Source: Cunninghamia lanceolata (Eukaryota; Streptophyta; Pinopsida; Cupressales; Cupressaceae). Taken from it: DNA of 64,000 bases. Below the pieces are notes generated by a model. That model saw nothing but the letters and a program-made list of their open reading frames with translations, did no database searches and was not told the DNA's origin. A program made the translations under genes and the position numbers. Where the stretch lies: contig BSBN01000297.1 in NCBI GenBank assembly GCA_027924645.1, forward strand, positions 2,170,001-2,234,000, written 5' to 3'. Positions 48,382 to 59,150 of the stretch are shown in pieces; position 1 is the first letter of the stretch, and the number at the start of each line of letters is the position of its first letter.

Positions 48382-49430
48382 ATGGGTTCTTTCAAGAATT
48401 ATGATAGTATCAATCAACAACTTCAAGTAGGCTTAAATGATCTTGACCTATCCAGAGCAGAAATCAAAGATCTGCAAGAGAACCTTAAAGATACTGAAGA
48501 TTTCATTGAGATCTTAAATGGACATCTAAACAAATCTAATGAAAAGAGAAAGGAGCTACTTCATCAGCTAGCAAATCAGAATGAAGACAATGACATGGAT
48601 GACGCCCTGAAGGAGAAGACAAAGGAATGTGAGAAGTTAGCAAAAAAAGTTGTTGTCCTAAAACATGAGATGGAATTTGAGGTGATGAGGCTATCCAAGG
48701 AAATTGAAGAAAGGAAGAAGACTAAGGAAAAACTGAATCAATCTCTAAAAGAAAGAACAGAAGAATGCTGTAGATTGGATAGAACAATTGGTCATCTAGA
48801 ATCTGATCTACAAGAAACTAGAGATAATGAGGATCAACTTGAAAGACAAATTGTCATTCTCAAACATGACCTAGAAGTTGCAAATGAGTACAAAGAAAAT
48901 TTCAAGATAAGCTCAGCCAAACTTGAGGTGTTGCTTGAGAGTTAGAAGAAGGCAGATGATAAGCATGGTCTAGGATTTGAGAAAGGAGAAAGCTCTGGAT
49001 CTAGTCAAAGAAATCTTGAAGCAAGAAATCAAAGAAGGAATCCTAGAAGACCCCCAGTAAGACAACCTAATGCTCAAAGGCATCCATCTTTCAATGGCAA
49101 TTGTTTCAAATGCAATAAGTATGGTCATAGAGCTAATCAATGCAGAAGTCAAGTGAATCAAAATGCATCATCCTTCTCTAGTCAATGCTTTAATTGCAAA
49201 AGAATAGGTCATAAGGTTGAGGAATGCAGAAGTGGATCAAGGAATCCTCCTAAGAACAAATAAGTTTTCAATGGGATGTTTTACTTGAAATGAGTTTGGG
49301 CATATGGCAATGCAATGCAGATCCAAACTTGGTCCAACATTAATTGTCAGAGAAATAAAATTATATGTTTTAACTGCAATAAATCTGGACACATTGCTAA
49401 ATTTTGCAGAAGCAAAAAGGTGAACTCATA
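48382..49430 (+). pseudogene. Element C gag-like protein: coiled coil plus CCHC zinc knuckles
   Basis: I chose ATG 48382. About 190 residues form a highly charged heptad-type coiled coil (E/K/L-rich, ending L-E-V-L-L-E-S before the stop at 48943-48945). The same frame goes on with R-R-N-P-R-R-P-P and zinc knuckles starting at 49102 and 49186 (C-F-K-C...H...C and C-F-N-C...H...C), to a stop at 49261. Two more knuckles follow in other frames at 49277 (its second Cys replaced by TGA) and 49366. The C-terminus fits a nucleic-acid-binding Gag; the coiled-coil N-terminus is unlike the usual copia Gag head. It probably packages element RNA. Confidence 0.75.
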
Positions 49431-50019
49431 GGCAGGAAGAATAGAGCAGAAGATGGACAAAGGCAAAGGCAAAATAGATGTGAATGAGATTCAGAAAGAA
49501 ATGAATAAAACATGAGTGAAGAAAGTTGCAAAGAATGAAGGTGATGGGTCCACACTGAAATCCGTTGCTGATAATTCCTCCAGGAATTGAAATGGGAGCT
49601 CTGGCTTAGGGGGAGATGCATTGAAAATCTAATTCCACCTACCAGTAAGTCAGTTCCTGAATCTGGCACGATGAATGAAGATAAAGAAGCCTATTACAAA
49701 TCTGTTGAAGCCAATTCCGGAAGAAAAGAAGCTAATGTGATTGATTGCGGAGCAATTGAAGATTTACTGTATGTAGAAATAGTATAACTGGATGTATTAG
49801 GACAGAACATTTATTACAATGAAGAATTAGGTTTTACGGAGGATAAAAGGTCATTCATTCAAACACTTGAATCACTTTGCATTCGAAGAAAACAAGGAGA
49901 AGAACGCCTAAGATGAAATTCTAGAGAATTGAAGTGCAAAGAACAAATTTAGCAGCTAACCCTAATTCCATGAAGAAAAGGTATTTCTCTATGAAGATTT
50001 GAACTTGTAATCTTTTGAA
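49431..50019 (+). other. Element C spacer between gag-like frame and ORF-U
   Basis: Remnant K/E-rich coding in mixed frames to about 49790, then about 230 bp of AT-rich sequence before ATG 50020. No domain is recognised. Confidence 0.5.
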
Positions 50020-53000
50020 ATGACTACTCCTCTAGTTGTGAACATCACTGAGAGGCCTAGGCCAAAGTTTAAGAAGCATCTTTCAAATCCACTGAAGTCG
50101 ATCTGATGGGAGCATTTTCTGGGGTTCCATTTGGAGTTCTACACAGAGGATATTAGGGTTTATATTCACGCGCCTCTAGAGGAGCATGGTGACTAAAGGT
50201 TTGTTGATCTATTCATGAATCACTTAAAAGATGATGATTTTGAGTTCAAACTAGAATACAAAGTCCTGAAAGACAAGAAGTTCATACAATTTGTTGAGTT
50301 TCTATGTTTTGCAGAGGACGAGTGGGTCTGGTATGTCTTGAGCCATATCCATGATGAGTTTCTATGGTTGAATCATCCATTCAAAATCACAAAGGATGCA
50401 ATAAGGGCAGTTACAGGACTAAATTCAACCAATACCTTGCCTCAGTTGAAGGCTGTGAAGAATCAATAAGTCATTGAGGCAACTGGATCAAAATTTAACA
50501 AGAGAGCCATGACTATAAATGACATAGAGGATCATGGGGTCAGATTTGCATCAATGGTGATAGGATACCAGATATATTACTCTAGCAGAGAAAATTCAAT
50601 TTCAGGAACAACCATCTATGCTACATATAAGATGGTAAAAGAAGGTGCAAACTATGATCTTTGTGAATTGTTGTTGAACCATCTTATGGAGAACCTAAGT
50701 AAGATAAAGAAGGACAAGAAGTACTCATTCAAATATGGTACAATAATCATGTGTCTTTTCTTTTATTTCTTGAGTGAGCTCCCTGGGAATAAGAATATAT
50801 ATTGGTCCAACAACTAACCGGTAGCAGTCCAGTTAGAAATCATTTGAGTTGTTTGGGTAGTTATGATGTACAAAAGACTACACTTTGGGGATTCTTAAAA
50901 AATTTCTAGAGTATAATGCAGGTTAGAGAGAGAATACCTAGAGCTGTGGTTGAAAAATACAAGGACACCATTTGTTTTATGGTTACCATTGGTCAGTGCA
51001 AAATGGAAGAAGTGGAGCCTAGAGTTGTGTAGATCATGCCCATGCACGTGTGTTGGAACTGTATGCACAACATTTGTTAAGTCAGCCTAGGGATCCGGCT
51101 AAAGAAAGATTTGGAACTTATGAAGAAATTTCACAAAAACTGCATCTTGAATTCAAAGCTGCTAAAACCAAAACGAAAGTAAGGAAAGAAGTTGAGCAGT
51201 TGGCTAAGAATCTAGGCCTTTTTAAGGAAGCTATGAGGCAATTCAGGGAAAGAACATAAAAGGCTAAGAAGGAGAAGCAGGACAGGGAATAGAAAAGTGT
51301 TCTGACAGAACCTCCCTCGAAGTCAAGGTCTACTAGGAGTGCTAGTTCAACCTCCGGTGCATCACCTTCTCTTGTTGCAGAGAAATCCAAAGAAAATCCC
51401 ACTAGTAAGGAAGGAAAAATAACAAAAGCAATGGCCAAGAGGTTATATGTCAGTGTAGAAAAAGAGGATGAAGAAGAAACTGACTCAGATGATGAAGTTA
51501 AAGAGCTGAAGGCCTCATGAACTAAAGCTACCAAAGTGTCTAAGGAGAAGCCCTCTGAAAGCACAAAGTCAAGCAAAAGGCATAAGTCAGAGGCTAGTGT
51601 TGAGAATCCAACTCCTTCTGTGGAGGACATCGTTAAGACAATCAATATAGATGAAAACCTAAAACCAATGACTAAATTCTATGATCATTACAGTGATGCT
51701 GACAAAAGAATTTTGGAGGATGCTACTGTAAAATATTTGAATGTATTCAACAGAGCTCTAGTGGAGATTTTGGCAGAAATCCCTAAGAGTTTAAGAGACA
51801 TTCTGGAATTAAGAAAAGAAGATGCTAAAGCAAAAGATCTGGAGCTAAGAGAACATGTAATGTCCAGTCTGTGTTCGGTGATCTCCACAAAAGAAGCAGA
51901 TAAGATTCTCAAAGAAGTCAAGAATGAATTCAGAAGCAAGGAAAGGATGAATAAGCTGATGATTGGAGACATTGATGAAGTTGTCAAAGAAACAAAACAA
52001 ATTCTAAAGAAAGCATTGGACAAGAATAAGTTTTATGTGGTTATAGAAGAAATAGTTGATACTGAGGATGCATCAGTTCTGAATGATGAAGAGCTGCAGA
52101 AAAATGAGCAACAAACTAAAGTAGATGATGTCTTCATTCCAAAAGAAGAAACATTGAATAAAGAAGATGAAGAAATGATGAAGGAAGATAAAGAAAAAGA
52201 AACTAATGATAGAATTGATTCCTCCACTCTGGATGTTGAGGAATTTGACAATACTACCACTGAGGATCCACCAAATGCTCCAGAAGAGAATATAGAAGAT
52301 ATTTTTGAGAGAGATAAAAGCAAAGTTGCTTTTGATAATGATGCAGAGAAGGTAGAAGCTAAGAAAAAGAATGAAGATGATAAACAAGACAATGTGGTTT
52401 ACTCCCAAAAGGGAGAAGATGTAGGCCCTGAAGAGCATAAATCTAAGACATCATTTTGGGCAAGAGACACTGTAGAAGCAGTGAGAGAAATATTGGAAAG
52501 AGACAAACAAATTGAAGAATATCAAGATATAATTTAGGGACCAATCAATTTTGATACTTTATCACCGGTGCAAAAGATAAAGTTGGCCTCTATTGCTCAA
52601 GCTAAGGCCTGAGAAGAAATATTAAAGTCTCATATAGAAGATAGCAAGCTGCTTGGCCTTGCATCTGGGATTTTTAAGAAAATCATGCCCACATTTCAGA
52701 AGGATTCTTCAGCATCTCCCCCCGGTCAGTTGAAAAGCTTGATAAACTTTGTAAGTTCTCATTTTGAAACCTTAGAGAAGTCAGCAGAAGTTAAAGTCAA
52801 AAATGAATTTAATGAGAAGAGGTTTGCTGAAATAAAGAAAATAATTAGCTATGATAGATCTGGGATTGATACCAGTGTAAAGAGTATTCAAAATTCCCTA
52901 TCTGAAGGTGCAGAGATCTATAATTTTTGTCTAAATAGATCTAAAGCTGTTGAAGATATTGAGAAAAAGATCTAGGACATAGAGCTCAAACTGTCCAATA

Positions 53001-53356
53001 TTTCTTAGTCATATAGTCCTCTAATTGAGTCTGTAACTTTCAAAGAATGCCAAGTAGTAAGCTTGTGGAATGAATTGAGTAATTTGGAAAAGGAAAAGGT
53101 CAAAGTTTTGGGCAGATTGGATGAGCTCCGGGGACTGATTTCCCCCAAGTTAGAAACTATGTATGATCTATTGGCAAAGTCCCAAGATGCAGCTGCTACT
53201 AGTGATCCTAATGACCTTCAAAAGGCAGAATCACTAGCATTTTTGTTCAGTGGGCACATATCTATCTTGGACAGTATTAGAAAAAACTGGGACAATGAAT
53301 TGACAAAGTTGAAAAACATTTTTGGTGATATCTTTTTGCTGATGAACAAAGCCTAA
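50020..53356 (+). pseudogene. ORF-U copy 2: ~1,100-codon protein of unknown function
   Basis: I do not recognise it. ATG 50020 opens frame 1 (M-T-T-P-L-V-V). The N-terminal ~300 residues are the part conserved with copy 1 (4617): E-D-I-R-V-Y-I-H, A-E-D-E-W-V-W-Y, F-K-I-T-K-D-A-I-R-A-V-T-G-L, Y-K-M-V-K-E-G...D-L-C-E and F-K-Y-G-T. The frame shifts near 50850 and again near 51030, then stays in frame 2 to 53356. The second half is polar and acidic: a K/E-rich linker, serine-rich S-T-R-S-A-S-S-T-S, an alpha-helical E/K stretch (51536-52537) and a C-terminal helical part ending L-L-M-N-K-A. About eight stops interrupt it. No RT, integrase, protease or signal peptide is seen. It fills the space where pol would lie. 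Confidence 0.7.
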
Positions 53357-53457
53357 GAACTGTATGTTCATATGCATAAGTATGTAGAGTTTTGACCCTT
53401 GTACATAAAATTTTTGCATGAATTTTGGTATGTAGATCCCAGCCTTTACCATTGATG

Positions 53458-53604
53458 TCAAAGGGGGATAGGAAAAGCAGTGAAAAATGAAGAATTAATC
53501 TAAGGGGGAGCATTGAAAATCACAAGTGTATATAGTAAGGGGGAGTTGTTCTAACACTTAGTCATTTTTCACTAAGTGTTGCCATCAATGCCAAAGGGGG
53601 AAAT
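53458..53604 (+). other. Repeated purine tracts, a hairpin and the PPT of element C
   Basis: AAGGGGGA-type tracts occur at about 53459, 53501, 53536 and 53592; the last (AAAGGGGGAAA) lies next to the 3' LTR and is the PPT. Between the third and fourth is a perfect 10-bp inverted repeat (53553-53562, 53571-53580) with an 8-base loop. Confidence 0.8.
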
Positions 53605-54694
53605 TGTTGGCAAGAGACATTGCTAGGCATATCAAGTGTTGTCATTTATGGCAACTAAATCCATCTTACACATCCGCATTGTATCACCTGTTCATACCGG
53701 AAGTCAGATTGCAAAATTGTCTAAGTTCGGATAGATAGGAACAGGGCATATGACAGGGTTCGGCATTTTGGTCCACATTTCTCCACTAGTAATCATGTTG
53801 TGTTGCGGATTTGAGGGAATGATAAGGGATGTCAGGGCTACCTAATCCAATATTTTAGCCTCCAGTGATGAAGGGATTGAAAGCTACATGCATCTGAGTA
53901 TCAGGTTATGATTAAACAGTTTAGTCTAGTGAAGAACAGGCCAACCTGGTGTTTGATCCTTGTGTGGATTGAAAGAAGTGATTGGTTAAGTAATGTATGA
54001 GATCTAGTGGTATTAGCTGACATGTGTGATGACTTGAATACATAGGTTTTGGTCCACATTGATGTTTGTGCATGGATTCAGCCAACAGAATAGTGATTTT
54101 GAAAAAGTCTTTAAGTTTTCTTGACGCTGACTATAGTTGATGTAATTTCATGTTGCGGATATATATACTCAATGGATGTGAGCATTTTGAGGCATGGTTG
54201 TGTGAATATGAAGTAAGAGGTGCGAAGGGTGGCAGTATCAAGTGCAAAGTAGAGATCTGATCCCCTGATTATGGCAGAATAGTGAAACAGGGTAGAAAAA
54301 GATGAAGTGTGTGAAGTCAGTGTATGGAGCTTAACCGGAACTGTAATTTTGCATTGTTAGATGCTATTCTTTAGTTTAAACATTACAGTGAACTTTTGTA
54401 ATTGATTTGTAGGCAGTGAGCTCTAGGCAATGTGCCTGAAGGCATGTGCCTTCCCATTTGTAATACTTTTAACAGAGCATAAATTTCTTGTGGGTTCACC
54501 CCCACCGTGGTTTTTCCCTTAATTGGGTTTCCACGTAAAAATCCTGGTGTTCATGTGTTGTGATCTTGATGTTTCTGTTCTTGTGTTCATGATTCTTTCT
54601 TTTGGATGTATGTAGTAAATTATTAAAGGAACAAAGTAATAAGTTTTGCAGAACACTGATTCACCCCTTCTCTCAGTGTTCCTTATTTTCAACA
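53605..54694 (+). repeat. Element C 3' LTR
   Basis: 1,090-bp copy of 47208-48312 with scattered differences. Confidence 0.92.
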
Positions 54695-55238
54695 TAGATT
54701 CTAATCATTGTCCTGTATGTTGATAACATGTTGTTCATTAGAAACAATAAGGGGATGATTAAGGAGATTAACTATAACTTTCTAGTGCCTTCAATATAAA
54801 AGATTTAGGGGTTGCATAGTACATCTTGTATCTAGAAATCATTAAGAATTGGGTTAATAAAAAGATTCATCTTAGTCAAAGGAAGTATGTTAATACTATT
54901 TTAGAGTAGTTTGCTATCTAAGAATGTAAGACAGTGAGTATTATTTTACTTATTAGTATTAGGATTTCTTTGGAACAATGTCCTAAGTTGGATGATGATT
55001 TTGAAGATATGTTTGTACTATATAATAGTGTTGTAGGTAGCCTAATGTACGTAATGGTTTGTACTATACCAAATATTGCTCGAGTAGTGGGAGCTCTTAG
55101 CAAGATAATGTCTCACCTTGGTAGAGTTCATTAGAATTATGTGAAAAGAGTGTTTAAATATTTGTGTGGGACTTCTAACTGCTACATTTATTATCATGGG
55201 ACTAATGATGTGGATAAGTTATTAGGCATATAGGGTTT
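54695..55238 (+). pseudogene. Ty1/copia RT (3' part) and RNase H fragment
   Basis: Continues the copia frame: L-Y-V-D-N-M-L, where the catalytic box is usually Y-V-D-D, then N-I-K-D-L-G, K-K-I-H-L-S-Q-R-K-Y and S-V-V-G-S-L-M-Y (55029-55052). I-P-N-I-A and V-F-K-Y-L-C-G-T-S follow. Stops and shifts occur throughout. The right side ends at the LTR of the Tat element; copia-like reading may run on to about 55265. Confidence 0.85.
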
Positions 55239-55767
55239 TGTTTTTGATTAATTAGGTAAAACAAGTTTTGAAGGGATCCTAAAAACCTTTACAAATAATA
55301 AAAGATTAACAAAGTAACAACAAAACACCAGTAGAATGTTCACATACAGTGAACCTAGACAACAATAGAAAAAGAGAACTAAACACCAAACTTAGCACCA
55401 ACAAAAAGAGGAGAACACAAATCACCTTGACTTAGATCTGTGTATGAGGAAAAATCGATTAAATAAAAACTAAATAAAATCAAAGAACCCAATAACATAA
55501 AGAAAACGAATTTAAATAAAAGCCATGACAAATAATCAATGAAATAAAGAATTTTACCGAAATCTGTATTGTTTCCTTTGGATTGAATGTGGATTGCTCA
55601 ATGAAGTTGCAAAGCCATAGCTGCAACAAGCAAGTAGTGTGCTCAAGAGATCAATGTCAAAAGATCGTGATAGTGTTCAATCGACGCGTTTTGTATGCTC
55701 GAAGCTCTGTTAAGTATGTCTGAGAATACGATCGAAGAGAGAGGCTCAATGAAGGAGATGAGGGGGG

Positions 55768-55775
55768 TTTATATA
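55768..55775 (-). promoter_or_regulatory. TATA box of the Tat LTR
   Basis: TATATAAA on the minus strand, followed by a C-rich then CT-rich stretch. Confidence 0.6.
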
Positions 55776-56029
55776 GGTTTCAATGAGGATCAATCAACGG
55801 TCCAGATAATTCAGAAGAATCAACGGAGGAGATAAGTTGAGGAATGTGCAACGAATGAGAAGAAGACATGTGTCCTGCTTGCTTTTGCATGAGAGGAGTT
55901 ATCAAAAATAGAAGAATAAGTTAACTGAAGAAATAAATCAATTAAAAGAATAAAGCAATCAGTTAAGTGATTTAAAACAAGAAGAAGGGATTTGCATGAG
56001 AAAAGAAGATATTTTGCTTTATTAAATAT

Positions 56030-56535
56030 AGAAATATTTAATTGATGAGCAAAAAAGCTTGAGTTATATTAGAGATAACTCAAATTAGAAGAAAAAGCAA
56101 TTTAAATAAATAATTGATTTATTTAAATTTAGAGAAGATATTTTGGAAGAAATAATTAAATAATTAGAATTATTTAATTTAGAAGATTTTGAAAGCAAAT
56201 TAAATAAATAAATTTATTTAATTGTTGTGCATGATTTTGGAAGAATAATTTTGATTTAATTAAATAATTTAAGAATTATTTAATTTTAGATAAGAGGGAA
56301 TTTGTTGAATTAATTAAATAATTGGGTTTATTTAATTAATGTGGATTTGATTTTTTGGAAAGAGGATAATGAACTAATTAAATAATTAAAATTATTTAAT
56401 TATGGATGAATATAGAGGAATTTAATTTAATTAATTAAATAAAGGGAATTTATTTAATTAATGTTGAATTTAGGAGATTTAGAAGAATTTGATGAAAATT
56501 AATTAAATAATTAGATTATTTAATTAACGTTGAAA
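56030..56535. repeat. Array of AT palindromes in the LTR
   Basis: About eight imperfect palindromes of the type TTAATTAAATAATT...AATTATTTAATTAA occur at intervals of roughly 55-70 bp, separated by purine-rich spacers such as TTTAGAAGA. Confidence 0.85.
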
Positions 56536-56604
56536 TGCAGGTGATTAGGAAGAAATGATGAAATGCAAGTGATGCGACGACTTGGTCATTTTAGGGTGTC
56601 TACA

Positions 56605-56618
56605 TTTTGCCCCTCTTT
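56605..56618 (-). other. Polypurine tract of the Tat element
   Basis: Minus strand AAAGAGGGGCAAAA directly before TGTAGACACCC. Confidence 0.8.
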
Positions 56619-56845
56619 GATGCAATGCAGCATGTAGCGTTGCGTCAAAGAAAATGATTGTTGAAGATGTAATACAATTTTTTGATGCCCCAGTATAGGT
56701 AGTTGCCCCAGCATATGCCCCCTCGAGCGGGAAGACAGGGAAGCGACAGAGGAAAGGGGTTGACGCTCGACCAGAAGAGGATGCGACCAAGAAGAAGAAA
56801 AAGCAGAAGAAGGGGTGGGAAAGAAAAACGAAGGGGGGGGAACAC

Positions 56846-56853
56846 TATAAATA
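56846..56853 (+). promoter_or_regulatory. TATA box of the PMD gene
   Basis: TATAAATA in CACTATAAATAGG, about 115 bp before the ATG at 56960, on the strand opposite to the host element. Confidence 0.7.
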
Positions 56854-57034
56854 GGTCCCATGGGGACCACAATCCTCATTTGCACCCTTGGAGATTCTAA
56901 ACTTAGAGAGGAGAGAAGTCAAACCTAGTTGGAGAGAGTGGAGCAACTAGCGAGGAGAGATGCCGATTCTAGTGCACAGTCATCGGGCGGAGCTGGTGCA
57001 GACCTACAGGAGGCCAGCAGGAGCTCCAACAGCG

Positions 57035-57628
57035 GTAAGTGATCGAAAACCCCCTTTGCATTGGTCGTTTAGGGTCGGTTAGGGCTAGGTTTAGGTAGGG
57101 TTAGCCAAGTCAGCCAAAGGTGCTTTAGGAAGCCGCAGCACGTATGGTGTAGGGTTGCAGCGCTTTTGGCGCGCTGTAGCGCGGCTGGTAGTCACCTGCA
57201 GCACTAATAGAAAAATTGCGTCGCTTTTGGCTAAGGAATGTGCGCCGCAGCGCAGTTGGCAGTTCCCACAGCGCATGTGGTTAGGCAGTGCAGCGCACTT
57301 GGCAAAGCAGGTTAGCGCAAGTGGTGGGTAGGTGGGATAAGCGCATCGCGTCTGGTAGGACAGAGTGGCGAAGTTGGTAGGACAGAGTGGTGCTGCTGGA
57401 AAAACAAGGTGCATGTGGTTTAAAAAACACAGCGCGTCTAGATGGACAGTATGGCGCTGTTGGTAGAGAGGGACAGCGCTGTTGTATAAAACAAAGCACT
57501 TTTGGTTTGAATAGAAGAAAAGTTAGGGTGCCAAAGAGGAAAGGGAGAGTTTGGGGGTTTAGGGAAGATGTAGATAGGTTTTGAGGGATTTGGAAAAGAA
57601 ACTGACAAGTGATTTGCTATGGATGCAG
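57035..57628 (+). other. Predicted intron of the PMD gene, with GCAGCGC repeats
   Basis: Bounded by G|GTAAGT and GCAG|AGG, joining phase-0 ends. Much of 57130-57510 is a degenerate repeat of (G)CAGCGC-N2-5-TTGG(C/T) words, which explains the short minus-strand frames here. The pyrimidine tract is weak, so the acceptor is the less certain end. Confidence 0.6.
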
Positions 57629-58969
57629 AGGATTTTGCCACCACTGATGTTGCGAGAGCGACATCACGCGATAGCGCACGAGGTTGTTCAGCTTACATGG
57701 GAGGAGGACGCATTCCTGGAGCATGTGGGACTATGGCATGTGGCCCACTTGACACACATTAGGGCGAATCTCGCCCTAGTGACAGCAGTCGTGGAGAGGT
57801 ATCACAGCGAGACCTCGTCATTCCACTTTCTGACGGGGGAGGAAGATCTGGATAGATGGAGAGATCGTGGACTTTGACCCAGCACGGGGCGAGGCAGGCT
57901 TGGAGGAGGTCTTCTGCACAGATGACCTGTGGATAGAGGACGGGGAGATCTGATGGGTAGACGTCCCGAGACTCTGCAATAGGATTAGACGGATCGTTGC
58001 ATCGTTGATTGGCAGCTTCCTGTGCCCGGACAGGAGATCTAGAGGACTATCAGTTGGCTGGGGGACAGTGCTATCAGGGATGTTCACCCATGGCAGACAG
58101 TATGCGTGGGGACCCTACGTGCTAGGAAAGCTATATCATGATATGCACCATTGTGTTTACAGGAGAGGCAGGAGCCTCTCAGCAGGGGTGACTCTACTAC
58201 AAGTATGGGCGTGGGAGCACATTCCAGTTATCCGACCCATGGCACAGCGCCACCGAGACAGAGGAGAGCCATATGCATTTTTATACGACCGGGTGATGAC
58301 ACACCGGAGGATGGGGTCTGTTAGCTACTGGAGGTGGCAGATAGACGAGATGGACCTATTTATATGGAGGCCCTGGTTACTATGTGAGGAGTGGGCGGAC
58401 GAGCATGAGTATCTCATGTACTGCAGACAGGCTCGCTATCTGTTCGGTAGACAGACAGATATGATAGAGAGATACCTTCCAGAGCGAGTTCGCAGGCAGT
58501 TTGGATTGCCGCAGGGACTACCCGTAGGGGAGGCCACTCATGCCAGGACACAGAGGGAGGTTGGAGACTGGGATGTCGAGATCCCAGTGGCAACAGCATT
58601 GACAGAGGTACGGGGACTTATCCCTGTGAGATGGGATTGGGACTCTGGGCTAGCAGACCCAGGGACACTGCCAGAGTATGATTAGTACTGGCAGACACAC
58701 AGGCCGATGAGACTGACTACACCAGGTGTAGCAGGGGCAGTGGGAGAGGTATTGGTCCTTGGAGGGGAGGCGAGGATGAGGCGGCAGGCCAGGGTAGCCA
58801 GGTAGCAGGCAGGTGGAGAGGGTAGTGGCCAACAGGTAGATGTGGAGATGGCAGAGGCAGTGGGCCCGGTCATAGAGACCGATTTACAGAGAGTAGAGTG
58901 ACTGCTACAGGAGGAGATAGCCCGGCGGACTCGCTTAGAGCTCTGGATGGCACGACTTAGGAGAGACAG

Positions 58970-59150
58970 GGATGCAGCGCGGGCAGATGCAAGGCAGGCA
59001 AAGGCCACAGCCCAGGCACAGACACAGGCAGCCTCAGCAACACAAATAGCCCTGGCACAGGTACAGGCGCAGCTACAGGCACAGGTGCAGGCATACAGAC
59101 AGCTGCAGGCCCAGATACAGGCACAGGCACAGGTACAGGTGCAGCTGCCA
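58970..59150 (+). repeat. CAGGCA-type repeats encoding a Q/A-rich stretch
   Basis: Short units CAGGCACAG/CAGGTACAG/CAGGCGCAG recur, giving Q-A-Q-V-Q-A-Q-L-type protein sequence in the PMD tail. Confidence 0.85.

Larger units (their letters stand above)
47208..54694 (+). mobile_element. Element C: non-autonomous LTR retrotransposon carrying gag-like frame and ORF-U
   Basis: 7,487 bp with LTRs 47208-48312 and 53605-54694, both TGTTGGCAAGAGAC...TTTTCAACA. The flanks TAGTT (47203-47207) and TAGAT (54695-54699) are a TSD with one mismatch. PBS is at 48314 and PPT ends at 53604. The interior has a coiled-coil/zinc-knuckle frame and one large unknown frame, and no RT, RNase H or integrase. Removing it puts the two copia halves back in one reading frame. 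Confidence 0.93.
55239..56604 (-). repeat. 3' LTR of the Tat-lineage gypsy element
   Basis: The right end GGGTGTCTACA at 56604 next to the PPT is clear (minus strand TGTAGACACCC). The left end is uncertain, between 55239 and about 55270. A minus-strand TATA box lies at 55768-55775. The other LTR lies beyond the window, so no TSD can be checked. Confidence 0.7.

Noticed and set aside
51118..51645. 175-codon minus-strand frame (S/L/F-rich)
   Set aside because: It is the opposite strand of ORF-U copy 2, and its composition follows from the E/K-rich + strand.
52033..52438. Minus-strand hydrophobic frames resembling membrane segments
   Set aside because: Antisense of the acidic K/E part of ORF-U; hydrophobicity is a strand artefact.
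57091..57499. Minus-strand Cys/Pro-rich frames
   Set aside because: They read through GCAGCGC repeats in the predicted intron on the other strand.
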